From positions 1 to 40,737 of the forward strand of contig CAIFEX010000027.1 in the NCBI GenBank assembly GCA_903789665.1: 40,737 nucleotides of DNA, read 5' to 3'. Within the stretch, counting starts at the first letter, position 1. The number at the start of each line of letters is the position of its first letter. The notes beneath the pieces were generated by a model. The model saw only the letters and a program-made list of their open reading frames with translations. It was not told the DNA's origin and ran no database searches. The position numbers and the translations under genes were made by a program. The stretch is from an uncultured Clostridium sp. GTDB lineage: Bacteria > Bacillota > Clostridia > Clostridiales > Clostridiaceae. This document shows, in pieces, positions 16,773-25,635 of the stretch.

Positions 16773-17837
16773 ATGATGAGATTAGAATTTATAAATAAAG
16801 TCAGAGAAAAAGATATACTAGGGAAAAGCATATTGACCAATGATGGACAAGTTTTGTTGAGGGCAGGAGTCGAGTTGAATGGCAATTATATAAAAAAGTT
16901 AAAAGAACTGGGTGTATTATACATATATGTAGAAGACGAGAGATTGGAAGATGTGGAGGTTGAAGATGAAAAATTGGCTCAATTGAAACAATTTACTATA
17001 AAGAGTATGTCAAATATACTTGCGAATATACATGACTTTAATGGGAAAAAATTAAAAGATTCCCTGTCAGATGTAGAAGATATGATAAATTACATAATTG
17101 AGCTTGGAGATGTCAATAAAAGCCTTTATGATATACAAACCTATGACAATTATACTTTTATTCATTCTATAGATGTATGTATTATGGCTTCTTTTTTAGG
17201 TATTTCTGCAGGATATAATAAATGGGATTTGAAAGAAATCGGAGTGGGAGCGGCACTGCATGATGTAGGAAAGACCAAGGTTCCGGTTTCTATATTGAAC
17301 AAAAAAGATAAATTGACAGGGGATGAATTTCGTGAGATTAAAAAACATCCTATCTATGGCTCAGAACTTCTTAAAAAAAATTTTGCCATCTCGGATAATG
17401 TAATAAAAGTAGTGGAACAACATCATGAAAGAGTGGATGGAAAAGGATATCCCTATGGACTTAACAGCAATCAGATAACAAAATTTGCAAAATTGGTCTG
17501 TATATGTGATGTATATGATGCTGTAAGCAATGATAGATGTTATAGAAAAAAATTCAGGCCAAATGATGCATATGAGCTCATACTTTCAGGGAGTGGAAGC
17601 AGTTTTGATCGGAAGTTGGTATGCTATTTTAAAAATACTTTTGCCATATATCCTCTGGGATGCTGCATTAAACTGTCGAATAAAATTGAAGGTTATGTTG
17701 TAAGGCAAAATAGGGGGTTTCCGGACAGACCGGTGATAAGGGTGCTGTATGATATAAAAACCAGGGAACCTATACCTTTTTTTGAAATAAATTTGCTTAA
17801 AAGGACGGATTTGGTTATAGAGTCAATAGTTGAATGA
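16773..17837 (+). CDS. HD-GYP domain cyclic-di-GMP phosphodiesterase
   Basis: 354 residues. An N-terminal DUF3391-like region (about 1-60) precedes the HD-GYP domain. Conserved residues include H131 in TFIHSIDV, H163-D164 in ALHDVGKTKVP, HPIYG, H217-H218 in EQHHERVDGKGYPYGL (the GYP motif with K in DGKGYP) and D246 in CDVYDA. These are the metal ligands and signature of active c-di-GMP phosphodiesterases. About 80 residues follow (KNTFAIYPLGCCIKLSNKIEG), a PilZ-like or small beta domain often seen in clostridial members. The leader carries a 19-nt sequence complementary to the RNA at 11665. Start at ATG 16773 or 16776; GGGGTGA is the Shine-Dalgarno. Confidence 0.93.
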   Translation: MMRLEFINKVREKDILGKSILTNDGQVLLRAGVELNGNYIKKLKELGVLYIYVEDERLEDVEVEDEKLAQLKQFTIKSMSNILANIHDFNGKKLKDSLSDVEDMINYIIELGDVNKSLYDIQTYDNYTFIHSIDVCIMASFLGISAGYNKWDLKEIGVGAALHDVGKTKVPVSILNKKDKLTGDEFREIKKHPIYGSELLKKNFAISDNVIKVVEQHHERVDGKGYPYGLNSNQITKFAKLVCICDVYDAVSNDRCYRKKFRPNDAYELILSGSGSSFDRKLVCYFKNTFAIYPLGCCIKLSNKIEGYVVRQNRGFPDRPVIRVLYDIKTREPIPFFEINLLKRTDLVIESIVE

Positions 17838-17922
17838 GTGAGTTGTATATAATAATTTATAAAGTGTATAATAAATTCTGAGAGTATCTAAATTATTTAC
17901 TGTTGATTTTTAGGAGATAAAC

Positions 17923-18936
17923 ATGAATTCATATATAAAAAACTTGATCGATAAACTCTATAAATTGTATAATTTCAATATTTTGGAAATAAATCAACAA
18001 GCTGGAGTCTGCAGCAGCTGGGCAGTGTATGGCAGAGATGACGGTTCTTTGAATATAATGTTCTTTTCCGATGTAAAAGATTATAGAAATATAATAGTGG
18101 ATAATATATTTTATGATTTTAAAAAATTATTTCCCGACGAGAATATAAGATTAGTCCAAGTAGTTCTGGATAAAAACGCCGGCATGCTGGAAAATAAAAA
18201 TAATCCACAGCCAGATTATAAAATTTATCCACAATGTGAATTGATCTTGATAAATCCTGTTTTAAACAGGGTATTGGGCTGTACAAATGCTGTGAAGAAT
18301 CTGGCCGTTCAAGTGAACAGGGCAATGCAGTACATTGAGACTGCCAGTTCCCATAGTCATAATATAAATAAAAATAACTTTATTGTTACTTACGTTATTA
18401 TAGCTTTAAATATAATTGTCTACATTATAACGGCATACTTTTCTCAAAATATATTTGACAGCAATTTAAATGTACTTGTATTTATGGGAGCTAAAGTCAA
18501 TTCCCTTATAAGCAGCGGCCAATATTATAGATTGTTTACATGTATGTTCCTGCATGCGGGAATAGTACATCTGGGTGTAAACATGTATTCACTTTACATA
18601 ATGGGTATTTTTATCGAGAAGGTATATGGCAAGGTAAAATATATAATTATATATTTTATATCCGGTATTGCCTCCTCTATTGTCAGCTATATGTTCTCAC
18701 CTTCTATTTCGGTAGGAGCATCCGGTGCAATATTTGGGCTTCTAGGTGCTTCGCTTGTATTTGCCCTTAAGATGAAAAGACAGGTGGGAAGAGGTTTTAT
18801 GATGAATATAATGTCGGTGATTGTACTAAACCTGATAATAGGATTTTCCATTGCGAATGTGGATAATTTTGGACATTTGGGAGGACTTATAGGAGGTATT
18901 TTGACAACCTGGTTTATGGATAAAATGGTCAAATAA
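17923..18936 (+). CDS. Rhomboid-family intramembrane serine protease
   Basis: 337 residues. An N-terminal cytoplasmic domain of about 145 residues (with LINPVLNRVLGCTNAVKN) precedes six or more transmembrane helices. The catalytic dyad is visible: Ser267 in SVGASGAIFGLLG and His318 in NFGHLGGLIGG. The HAGIVHLGVNMYSLYIMG segment carries the conserved HxxxN oxyanion residues. Rhomboids cleave single-pass membrane proteins; the substrate is unknown. It sits 85 nt after the HD-GYP gene with its own ribosome binding site (TAGGAGATAAAC). Confidence 0.93.
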   Translation: MNSYIKNLIDKLYKLYNFNILEINQQAGVCSSWAVYGRDDGSLNIMFFSDVKDYRNIIVDNIFYDFKKLFPDENIRLVQVVLDKNAGMLENKNNPQPDYKIYPQCELILINPVLNRVLGCTNAVKNLAVQVNRAMQYIETASSHSHNINKNNFIVTYVIIALNIIVYIITAYFSQNIFDSNLNVLVFMGAKVNSLISSGQYYRLFTCMFLHAGIVHLGVNMYSLYIMGIFIEKVYGKVKYIIIYFISGIASSIVSYMFSPSISVGASGAIFGLLGASLVFALKMKRQVGRGFMMNIMSVIVLNLIIGFSIANVDNFGHLGGLIGGILTTWFMDKMVK

Positions 18937-18946
18937 TTATTTGGGT

Positions 18947-18968
18947 TGAGGTGGATTTCTCCACCTCA
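18947..18968. terminator. Hairpin between convergent rhomboid and FtsH-like genes
   Basis: TGAGGTGGA (18947-18955) pairs with TCCACCTCA (18960-18968) around a TTTC loop. It lacks a clear T run on either side, so it is a weak bidirectional terminator or a 3' stabilising hairpin. Confidence 0.55.
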
Positions 18969-18977
18969 TGAATTACT

Positions 18978-20735
18978 CTATTTATATACTGTTAAATTCA
19001 AATCATCCAGGTCCTGTGAAAACAATGTTTCTTTTTCCAAAAGCAAATCTGTTATTTTTTTAAGACAGTGTCTGTTTTCAATTATTATATTCTTTACTTC
19101 TCCATATATTGAATCAATTAAATTTTTACATTCCTGAATTATTTTATCCTGATTTATATTCAGGTCATACAACTCCTGCATGTTTAATAGGCCCAGCGTT
19201 TTTCCCATGCCGTATTGGGTTATCATGTTGAAGGCTATATCCGTGCTGCGCTGAAGGTCATTGCGTGCTCCTGTAGTTACGTAGTCATGGCCGAATACCA
19301 CTTCTTCAGCAGCTCGTCCTCCTAAGAGTACCATTATACGTCTTTCCAGATAATCTTTATTCTCATAGAGTTTGTCTTCTGGGATGCTTAGTGTGTATCC
19401 GCCTGCACCTTTAGTGCTGGGAATAATTGTTATCTTTGATATTTTCTCATTGGGCAGTATTTTCATGGACACCAATGCATGTCCTACTTCATGGTATGCA
19501 GTTATTCTTTTATCTATATCTTTTATATAATCCCTGTTCTTCTTTTCGTATCCTGCCAGTACTATGGAAAAAGCCTTGTCCATGTGTGAATTTTCGATTT
19601 TTCTGCTGTTTTCCTTACAGGCAATTATAGCTGCCTCATTTATCAGGTTTTCAATTTTTGCTCCTGAAAAATAAGCAGTTTTTTGAGCCCATTCATGGAT
19701 ATCTATATTGCCAGCTGGTTTATTTTTTAAATGAAGTTCTATAATTTTCTCCCTTGAAGAAATATCCGGAAGAGTTATTTCTATGTGTCTGTCAAACCTT
19801 CCTGGTCTTAGAAGGGCAGGATCAAGCATGTCTAGTCTATTGGTTGCAGCTATAACCACAATTCCCTCTTTTTCATTAAATCCGGACATTTCTGTAAGAA
19901 GGGCATTTAAAGTCTGGTCCCTCTCCTCAGAACCGCCGGAGCTATTTGAAGCACTTCGCTTTTTACCAATGGCATCTATTTCATCTATGAATATTACAGC
20001 TTTCCCACAGGTGTTATTTCGGGCTTTTTTAAACAATTGTCTTATGCGGCTGGCTCCGACACCTACATATACCTGTATGAAATCAGAACCTGAAACTGCA
20101 TAAAAAGGTACATTGGCTTCACCTGCCACAGCTTTTGCAAGAAGGGTTTTACCTGTTCCCGGCTGACCGTAAAGCATAATGCCTTTTGGCATTCGGGCGC
20201 CGTAGGAAGCATATTTTTCCGGGTTTTTCAAAAAATCAACTACATCCTTGACACTTTCCTTTGCCTCCTCGTTGCCGGCTATATTTTTAAAGCTGTAATT
20301 GGAACCCTCAACAGCGGATGTATCAAGAGAATCCAGGGACAACATCCTTTTGGAAACTTTTCTGGAAGATTTGAGAGACATAATTATAATGTATACTGCA
20401 GAAATAGTCATTAAAGCAATGGGATATGCCTCCCTGCTGCTTACGGGATAATTTTCGTCCACATTTATTCCATTTTGCAGAAAAGTTTTTTTGATGTCAG
20501 GCGTCCTGGGATTATCTGTTTCATAAGTCATGCCATTTTTTAATTGCACTCTTATTTTAGGAGAATCTGTCAGATAAATTGTAGAAATATTTTTGGATGA
20601 TAGATCTTTTTCAAATAGGATGTAGGATCTATAACCTATTGAGCTATTGTGATAATTCATAAATATCAGTGAACCCAGGGAAATTACAAATATTAAAATT
20701 GGTATTATGATCAACTTGTTTTTTATTTTTTTCAT
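18978..20735 (-). CDS. FtsH-like ATP-dependent zinc metalloprotease (paralogue)
   Basis: 585-residue membrane AAA protease. TM1 is at about 8-27, an external loop follows, TM2 is at about 104-121, then an AAA domain with Walker A GQPGTGKT (190-197), Walker B VIFIDEID (247-254) and SRH arginines (LLRPGRFDRH). The M41 zinc site HEVGH is at 415-419, followed by GGRAAEEVVFG. It lacks the long C-terminal tail of housekeeping FtsH (usually 600-650 aa). The pore loop reads VYVG where E. coli and B. subtilis FtsH have MFVG. This suggests a second, specialised FtsH rather than the main one, which is usually next to tilS/hpt; neither is here. AGGAAGGTGA precedes the ATG. Confidence 0.9.
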   Translation of the reverse strand: MKKIKNKLIIIPILIFVISLGSLIFMNYHNSSIGYRSYILFEKDLSSKNISTIYLTDSPKIRVQLKNGMTYETDNPRTPDIKKTFLQNGINVDENYPVSSREAYPIALMTISAVYIIIMSLKSSRKVSKRMLSLDSLDTSAVEGSNYSFKNIAGNEEAKESVKDVVDFLKNPEKYASYGARMPKGIMLYGQPGTGKTLLAKAVAGEANVPFYAVSGSDFIQVYVGVGASRIRQLFKKARNNTCGKAVIFIDEIDAIGKKRSASNSSGGSEERDQTLNALLTEMSGFNEKEGIVVIAATNRLDMLDPALLRPGRFDRHIEITLPDISSREKIIELHLKNKPAGNIDIHEWAQKTAYFSGAKIENLINEAAIIACKENSRKIENSHMDKAFSIVLAGYEKKNRDYIKDIDKRITAYHEVGHALVSMKILPNEKISKITIIPSTKGAGGYTLSIPEDKLYENKDYLERRIMVLLGGRAAEEVVFGHDYVTTGARNDLQRSTDIAFNMITQYGMGKTLGLLNMQELYDLNINQDKIIQECKNLIDSIYGEVKNIIIENRHCLKKITDLLLEKETLFSQDLDDLNLTVYK

Positions 20736-21058
20736 TAAATTTTCACCTTCCTGAGATAATAAGTATTCTAGTGATAAAAATTATCTGTGATGAGATTATT
20801 TTACATATAATTAGACATAAATTTAACATGAATTTAATCTATTAAAAAGCGTTTAAATAAGCGCTAATTATAATATTATAATGATAGTATAATATTTTTG
20901 ACTGTTAGTCTAATGAAAATCATAAATATTTCTAATGTAATTTATGGAAAGAGTCCGAATTACTGAGATAACAGGGGTAAACCCCTCCCTGAATTAAATA
21001 ATTTTTAATGTAAAGATAAATTTTAAGAAAAAAATGGATAAATGATTGAGAGCATTTC
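20736..21058. other. Gene-free A/T-rich stretch with one GC-rich hairpin
   Basis: This is the divergent region between the FtsH-like gene and the alcohol dehydrogenase promoter. I see no coding frame with a ribosome binding site. The one distinct item is AGGGGTAAACCCCT (20973-20986), with an overlapping alternative pairing CAGGG/CCCTG (20972-20976 with 20987-20991), isolated in otherwise A/T-rich DNA. Confidence 0.6.
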
Positions 21059-21086
21059 TTGACATGATTGTTAAAAATGATACAAT
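21059..21086 (+). promoter_or_regulatory. Sigma-A promoter of the alcohol dehydrogenase
   Basis: TTGACA (21059-21064) and TACAAT (21081-21086) with a 16-bp spacer. The resulting leader of about 100 nt includes a small hairpin, AAATGA/TCATTT, near 21107-21125. The strong promoter implies high expression. Confidence 0.85.
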
Positions 21087-21195
21087 GTAAATTGTAGAAT
21101 GTCAAATGAAAAGATATCTCATTTAAGGAATATTTTTATTAGCAGCTAGAGTAACACATAGTTTATTTATTAATGTAATTTAGGGGGAATTGAAG

Positions 21196-22362
21196 ATGAA
21201 GAGATTTACAATACCAAGAGATATTTACTTTGGCAAAAATTCTTTGGAGCATTTGAAGAATTTGGAAGGCAGCAAAGCTGTAATTGTCATAGGTGGAGGC
21301 TCTATGAAGAGATTTGGGTTTCTGGATAAGATTGAATCCTATTTGAAAGATGCTGACATCGAGTTTAAACTTATTGAAGGAGTGAAGCCTGATCCATCTG
21401 TCGAATCCGTTATGAAAGGTGCCCAAATTATGAGAGAATATGGACCTGATTGGATAATAGCAGTAGGCGGAGGCTCGGCTATTGATGCGGCAAAAGCCAT
21501 GTGGGTATTTTATGAATATCCCGATTTTACTTTTGAAAAAGCAGTTGTTCCATTTGGAATACCTAAATTGAGACAAAAAGCAAAGTTCATAGCTATACCT
21601 TCTACCAGCGGTACAGCTACTGAAGTAACTTCCTTTGCTGTAATAACTGACTATAAGACTCAGATAAAATATCCTATGGCGGATTTTAATCTAACTCCCG
21701 ATATAGCAATAATAGATCCAACACTGGCAGAAACCATGCCTAAAAAGCTTGTAGCATATACAGGTATGGATGCCTTAACTCATGCTATAGAGGCCTATGT
21801 GGCAAATCTTCACTCGGATTTCTCGGATCCACTGGCGTTACATTCCATAGACATGACTCATAAATATTTGTTGAAATCCTACAAGGGAAATATGGAAGCT
21901 AGAGATCATATGCATATAGCCCAGTGTCTTGCAGGAATGGCATTTTCAAATGCACTTTTGGGAATAACCCATAGTATGGCCCATAAAACTGGTGCTGTAT
22001 TTCACATACCCCATGGCTGTGCGAATGCCATATTCCTACCTTATGTAATAGACTTTAATAAAGGTGCTTGTACTGAAAGATATGCAGAAATAGCAAGATT
22101 TATCAAACTTCCCGGAAATACTGAAGATGAGCTTATAGATTCACTGACCGATATGATTAGATCCATGGATAGGAGTATGAATATTCCTCTTACATTGAAG
22201 GATTATGGAGTAAGTGAAAGTGACTTTAAAAATAATTTGAATAGGATATCTCATAATGCCATGGAAGATGCTTGTACTGGAGCTAATCCCGCTAAGATAA
22301 CTGAAGAAGAAATGAAAAAATTGTTCCAGTATATATATGAAGGTAAAAAAGTTGATTTCTAA
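21196..22362 (+). CDS. Iron-containing (type III) alcohol dehydrogenase
   Basis: 388-residue NAD(P)H-dependent dehydrogenase resembling the clostridial butanol/ethanol dehydrogenases of this length (RFTIPRDIYFGKNSLEHLKNL start). The nucleotide-binding GGGS motifs appear at VIGGGSMKRFG and AVGGGSAIDAAK. The metal ligands are Asp and His in DPTLAETM...GMDALTHAIEAY and ITHSMAHKTGAVFHIPHGCANA. It probably reduces aldehydes to alcohols (or the reverse) in fermentation; exact substrate cannot be told from sequence. A TTG at 21190 is in frame, but GGGGGA (21183-21188) fits ATG 21196. It stands alone with its own promoter and terminator. Confidence 0.93.
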   Translation: MKRFTIPRDIYFGKNSLEHLKNLEGSKAVIVIGGGSMKRFGFLDKIESYLKDADIEFKLIEGVKPDPSVESVMKGAQIMREYGPDWIIAVGGGSAIDAAKAMWVFYEYPDFTFEKAVVPFGIPKLRQKAKFIAIPSTSGTATEVTSFAVITDYKTQIKYPMADFNLTPDIAIIDPTLAETMPKKLVAYTGMDALTHAIEAYVANLHSDFSDPLALHSIDMTHKYLLKSYKGNMEARDHMHIAQCLAGMAFSNALLGITHSMAHKTGAVFHIPHGCANAIFLPYVIDFNKGACTERYAEIARFIKLPGNTEDELIDSLTDMIRSMDRSMNIPLTLKDYGVSESDFKNNLNRISHNAMEDACTGANPAKITEEEMKKLFQYIYEGKKVDF

Positions 22363-22382
22363 ATTAAATATCATTGCCGTAG

Positions 22383-22430
22383 GCTGCTGCAAATTTCACT
22401 TATTTTTGCAGCAGCTTGTTTTTTGTTTTA
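22383..22430 (+). terminator. Alcohol dehydrogenase terminator
   Basis: GCTGCTGCAAA (22383-22393) pairs with TTTGCAGCAGC (22405-22415), an 11-bp stem, followed by TTGTTTTTTGTTTT. Confidence 0.93.
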
Positions 22431-22495
22431 AGTATAGACTAACTGTGTGTAAATTGATATGATGTATATAAATTAGTTAAACTAGGAGTGTACAA

Positions 22496-24187
22496 ATGAT
22501 TGAAGTTGTAGGATATTTTTTGGCAGTGATAGTAATAATTTGCATGCTTTTCATTGTATCGACTTTAAGGGACAATGCCAAAATTAAAAGGAGAATAGAA
22601 AGACAATGGGGCAAAAAATCAGATAAAAAGTATAGTAAAGGAGAAATCAATGATATATCAAAATATTTTAGAAATATAAGTGAACATGAAAAGAAAAAGT
22701 TTTTTATCGACGATACCACATGGAGTGATCTTGATATGGATGAAATATTTAAGAATTTGGATACTACTTACAGTACTCCGGGGGCGGAATACCTTTATGC
22801 CATGTTGAGAGAACCCATATATAATGACGGAGAACTTAAATATAGAAATGAAATTATAGAGTATTTTATGAGAAATCCTGAGAAGAGGAAAGTTGTACAG
22901 TATATACTTGGCAAACTTGGAATAAGAAGAGGAGTTTCGGTAACCGATTATTTTTATAATGTAAATCACTGTGAACACAAATATTCATTATTGAATGTTT
23001 ATAGGATTTTAAGAATTTTGCCTGTGATTTCAATTGCGTCTATGGTTGTAGATTTATATGCAGGGGTATTTTTATTAATTACAAGCTGCTTTATAAACAT
23101 TGCTGTTCATTATTTTTTTAAAAATAAACTGGATTATAGGCTCAGAGATTTTGCATATATAATCAATATAGTGAGATGTGCTAATTCAATATTGAAAATT
23201 CAACTGGAAGATCTGGGACAATGCATTTGCAGATTGAAAAATGCTGCTGCTTCTGTTAGAAAAGTCAAAAAATTTTATTTTAACTTGTTCAATAACGGTA
23301 CGGATATGTCAATGTTAATAGAGTATAAGAATATATTGTTTCTAACTGATTTAATAAACTATGAAAAGATGGGTTCCATGCTTGAACATAAGGATGAAGA
23401 ATTTAAATCCATATATTCGATAGTTGGAAAGATAGACAGCTGCATAGCTATTGCCTCATATAGGGTTATGATAAAAAACTATACTGTTCCAAAACTACAT
23501 ATGTACAGCGACAAGAAAAATTGTAACATTATAATCAGGGATTTGGTTCATCCACTTATAGAAGGTGCAGTACCAAACTCTTTGGAGATCATGGGATCAA
23601 TTTTGATTACAGGCTCCAATGCTTCGGGGAAATCCACTTTTTTAAAAGCGCTGGCCTTGAATATTATATTTGCACAAACTATATATACATGTACTGCCAG
23701 CTATTTTGAAGGTTATTATGTAAAAATATATACCTCCATGGCTCTAAGAGATAATGTATTGGCTGGGGAAAGTTATTATATAGCGGAAATTAGATCTCTT
23801 AAACGGATCATGGACAATGCTGGCGGAAATATGCCCGCTGTGTGTTTTATCGATGAAATACTCAGAGGAACTAATACAGTAGAAAGGATAGCAGCTTCTT
23901 CACAGATACTTAAATATCTTACACTTGACAACTGTATATGTATAGCTGCCACTCATGATATAGAACTTACATACATACTTGAAAATTATTTTAAGAATTA
24001 TCATTTTCAGGAAAACATCGCAGATGATGAAATATCTTTCAATTACAAAATTTACCGAGGGAGATCTACAACTCAGAATGCAATAAAGCTTTTAAGGATT
24101 CTGGGATATGGAGATAATATTGTAAATGAAGCTGAAGGAAAAGCGGCATTGTTTCTTAAAAATGGACTGTGGGGAATTGAAAAATAG
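22496..24187 (+). CDS. Membrane-anchored MutS-like ATPase
   Basis: 563 residues. An N-terminal hydrophobic segment (about 3-22) and a second hydrophobic pair in the middle (about 175-205) surround a MutS clamp/lever-like helical region (LDTTYSTPGAEYLYAMLREP). A MutS-type ABC ATPase follows: Walker A ITGSNASGKST at about 371-381, then Walker B CFIDEILRGTNTVERIAAS and the H-loop ATHDIEL. Mismatch-binding domain I is absent, so it is not a canonical repair MutS. These MutS-related membrane proteins are widespread in Firmicutes with unknown function. AGGAGTGTACAA precedes the ATG. Confidence 0.87.
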   Translation: MIEVVGYFLAVIVIICMLFIVSTLRDNAKIKRRIERQWGKKSDKKYSKGEINDISKYFRNISEHEKKKFFIDDTTWSDLDMDEIFKNLDTTYSTPGAEYLYAMLREPIYNDGELKYRNEIIEYFMRNPEKRKVVQYILGKLGIRRGVSVTDYFYNVNHCEHKYSLLNVYRILRILPVISIASMVVDLYAGVFLLITSCFINIAVHYFFKNKLDYRLRDFAYIINIVRCANSILKIQLEDLGQCICRLKNAAASVRKVKKFYFNLFNNGTDMSMLIEYKNILFLTDLINYEKMGSMLEHKDEEFKSIYSIVGKIDSCIAIASYRVMIKNYTVPKLHMYSDKKNCNIIIRDLVHPLIEGAVPNSLEIMGSILITGSNASGKSTFLKALALNIIFAQTIYTCTASYFEGYYVKIYTSMALRDNVLAGESYYIAEIRSLKRIMDNAGGNMPAVCFIDEILRGTNTVERIAASSQILKYLTLDNCICIAATHDIELTYILENYFKNYHFQENIADDEISFNYKIYRGRSTTQNAIKLLRILGYGDNIVNEAEGKAALFLKNGLWGIEK

Positions 24188-24238
24188 CTGATTTATAATA
24201 TATAATACATAATATAACAGGAGGGAAGGAGAATATAT

Positions 24239-25177
24239 ATGAAAGTGTCTGCAGCAAAGGTTATCCTGACTGAAGAGGATATACTCAGTATAGCCCAGGA
24301 TTACCTTAAAATAGATGGATTACAGATAGAAAACATAGATATACGGGAAATTATTACCGTAGACGGTATTTATAAGAAAAAAATAAGTACTGGTTTTGAG
24401 GTTAAATTGGGATTGGGAAATATCAAAAACAACATTATAAATTTAAAGATATTTGATTTAAAGATTTATAAATTGAAGATACTGAACGGCATTAAGAACA
24501 TAGCGGTAAAAAAGATACTGGAAAATTTCAAATCCTATGGAATAAATGTGGATGGTGATAATATAAACATTGATTTGAATTTAGCTGTGAAACTTATTCC
24601 TTATTTTAATCTCAAATTAACTAGAATTGAAACACTACCCAGTGCACTCGAAATAGAGGCTGAAAATATAAAATACGAGAAGGAAAAGAAATTCCCCCAT
24701 ATAGATAAAAAGAAAAATTCGTTGATTTTAGGGAAATATCATAAATTCAGAGAAAAAATTTTACATAAAATACCATCTAAATATGAGAAAATTGTAGAAT
24801 ATGGAATGCTTGTTCCAGATATAGTAGTGTTTTTAGGAAGATTGCTTAAAGATAAAAGGGTTAATTTGAAAATTAAGATTATGCTGGCGGGACTGATAGC
24901 TTATTTGGCCAGTCCTATAGACGTGCTGCCTGATTTTATACCATTTATAGGCAAAATAGATGATATTTCCATAGTGTTTTTTGCACTCAATGTTATATTG
25001 GATGAAATACCCAAGGAAATCATAATTGATGATTGGCAGGGAAAAGAGAATATAGTCGTAATTACAAAAGAAGCAGTAGATTATATTACGGCAATATTGG
25101 GAGGCAAAAATATATCTAAAATTTTGGATCAAATTAGGAATATATTTAAATTTCACCAAAGCAATTGTGAAAATTAG
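24239..25177 (+). CDS. DUF1232 (YkvA-type) domain protein with novel N-terminal region
   Basis: 312 residues. About 212-252 form the DUF1232 membrane-associated domain with its hallmark SPIDVLPDFIP and a hydrophobic helix on each side. The N-terminal 200 residues (KVSAAKVILTEEDILSIAQDYLKI, then VDGDNINIDLNLAVKLIPYF) look like a lipid-binding or SMP-type alpha/beta domain that I cannot name. Function is unknown; YkvA-type proteins are proposed membrane-associated. GGAGGGAAGGAG precedes the ATG. It lies 51 nt after the MutS-like gene and may be cotranscribed with it. Confidence 0.82.
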   Translation: MKVSAAKVILTEEDILSIAQDYLKIDGLQIENIDIREIITVDGIYKKKISTGFEVKLGLGNIKNNIINLKIFDLKIYKLKILNGIKNIAVKKILENFKSYGINVDGDNINIDLNLAVKLIPYFNLKLTRIETLPSALEIEAENIKYEKEKKFPHIDKKKNSLILGKYHKFREKILHKIPSKYEKIVEYGMLVPDIVVFLGRLLKDKRVNLKIKIMLAGLIAYLASPIDVLPDFIPFIGKIDDISIVFFALNVILDEIPKEIIIDDWQGKENIVVITKEAVDYITAILGGKNISKILDQIRNIFKFHQSNCEN

Positions 25178-25264
25178 CCTGTTTAAAAAGATTAAATTTG
25201 CATATCCTATATATATAATTTAAATTAAATGTTTGATGTAAGTTGAGAAAGGAGTAAGGTATCA

Positions 25265-25417
25265 ATGCGTGGGAAATTTATAGCTGGTGCAATAATCGGT
25301 GCAGCAGTGGGAATGATGGTAATGCCGGAATTGAGGATGTCAAACAGAAGAAAGATGAAAAGAGCTTCCAGACGTCTTAAGGATACTGCAGATGACATGA
25401 TGGATTGGATGAAGTAA
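25265..25417 (+). CDS. Small YtxH-like membrane protein (50 aa)
   Basis: A 50-codon gene, MRGKFIAGAIIGAAVGMMV then a basic tail (MSNRRKMKRASRRLKDTADD) ending DWMK. The glycine/alanine-rich hydrophobic N-terminus followed by a basic helix is the YtxH-like pattern of short clostridial envelope proteins. An AAAGGAG site lies about 11 nt upstream. A long hairpin terminator follows. Its role is unknown; YtxH members are often stress or sporulation associated. Confidence 0.78.
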   Translation: MRGKFIAGAIIGAAVGMMVMPELRMSNRRKMKRASRRLKDTADDMMDWMK

Positions 25418-25447
25418 TAGTTATAATTTAACATAGAATAAATTTTG

Positions 25448-25504
25448 ATGTACATTTTATCATAATATTTTGAATATGATGGTGAAATGTGCATTTTGTT
25501 CTAT
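25448..25504 (+). terminator. Terminator after the YtxH-like gene
   Basis: A 21-bp stem with several G-U pairs and one mismatch joins 25448-25468 to 25474-25494, with a 5-nt loop and TTTTGTTCTATTTT behind it. Confidence 0.85.
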
Positions 25505-25532
25505 TTTAAATTATGGTATTTTTTAAAAAAAT

Positions 25533-25561
25533 TTTATCCTATTATAAAAATATGGTATAAT
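25533..25561 (+). promoter_or_regulatory. Candidate promoter of the first HTH-TPR gene
   Basis: A perfect TATAAT at 25556-25561 has TTTATC at 25533-25538, 17 bp upstream. The -35 is poor, so the call rests on the -10 and its position 75 bp before the start codon. Confidence 0.45.
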
Positions 25562-25635
25562 AAGATAAAAGCTTAGTAAAAATTTTAATTTGGTTAAAAT
25601 TTATGTTCTTATTTAAGGCAAAGGAAGAGTGAATC

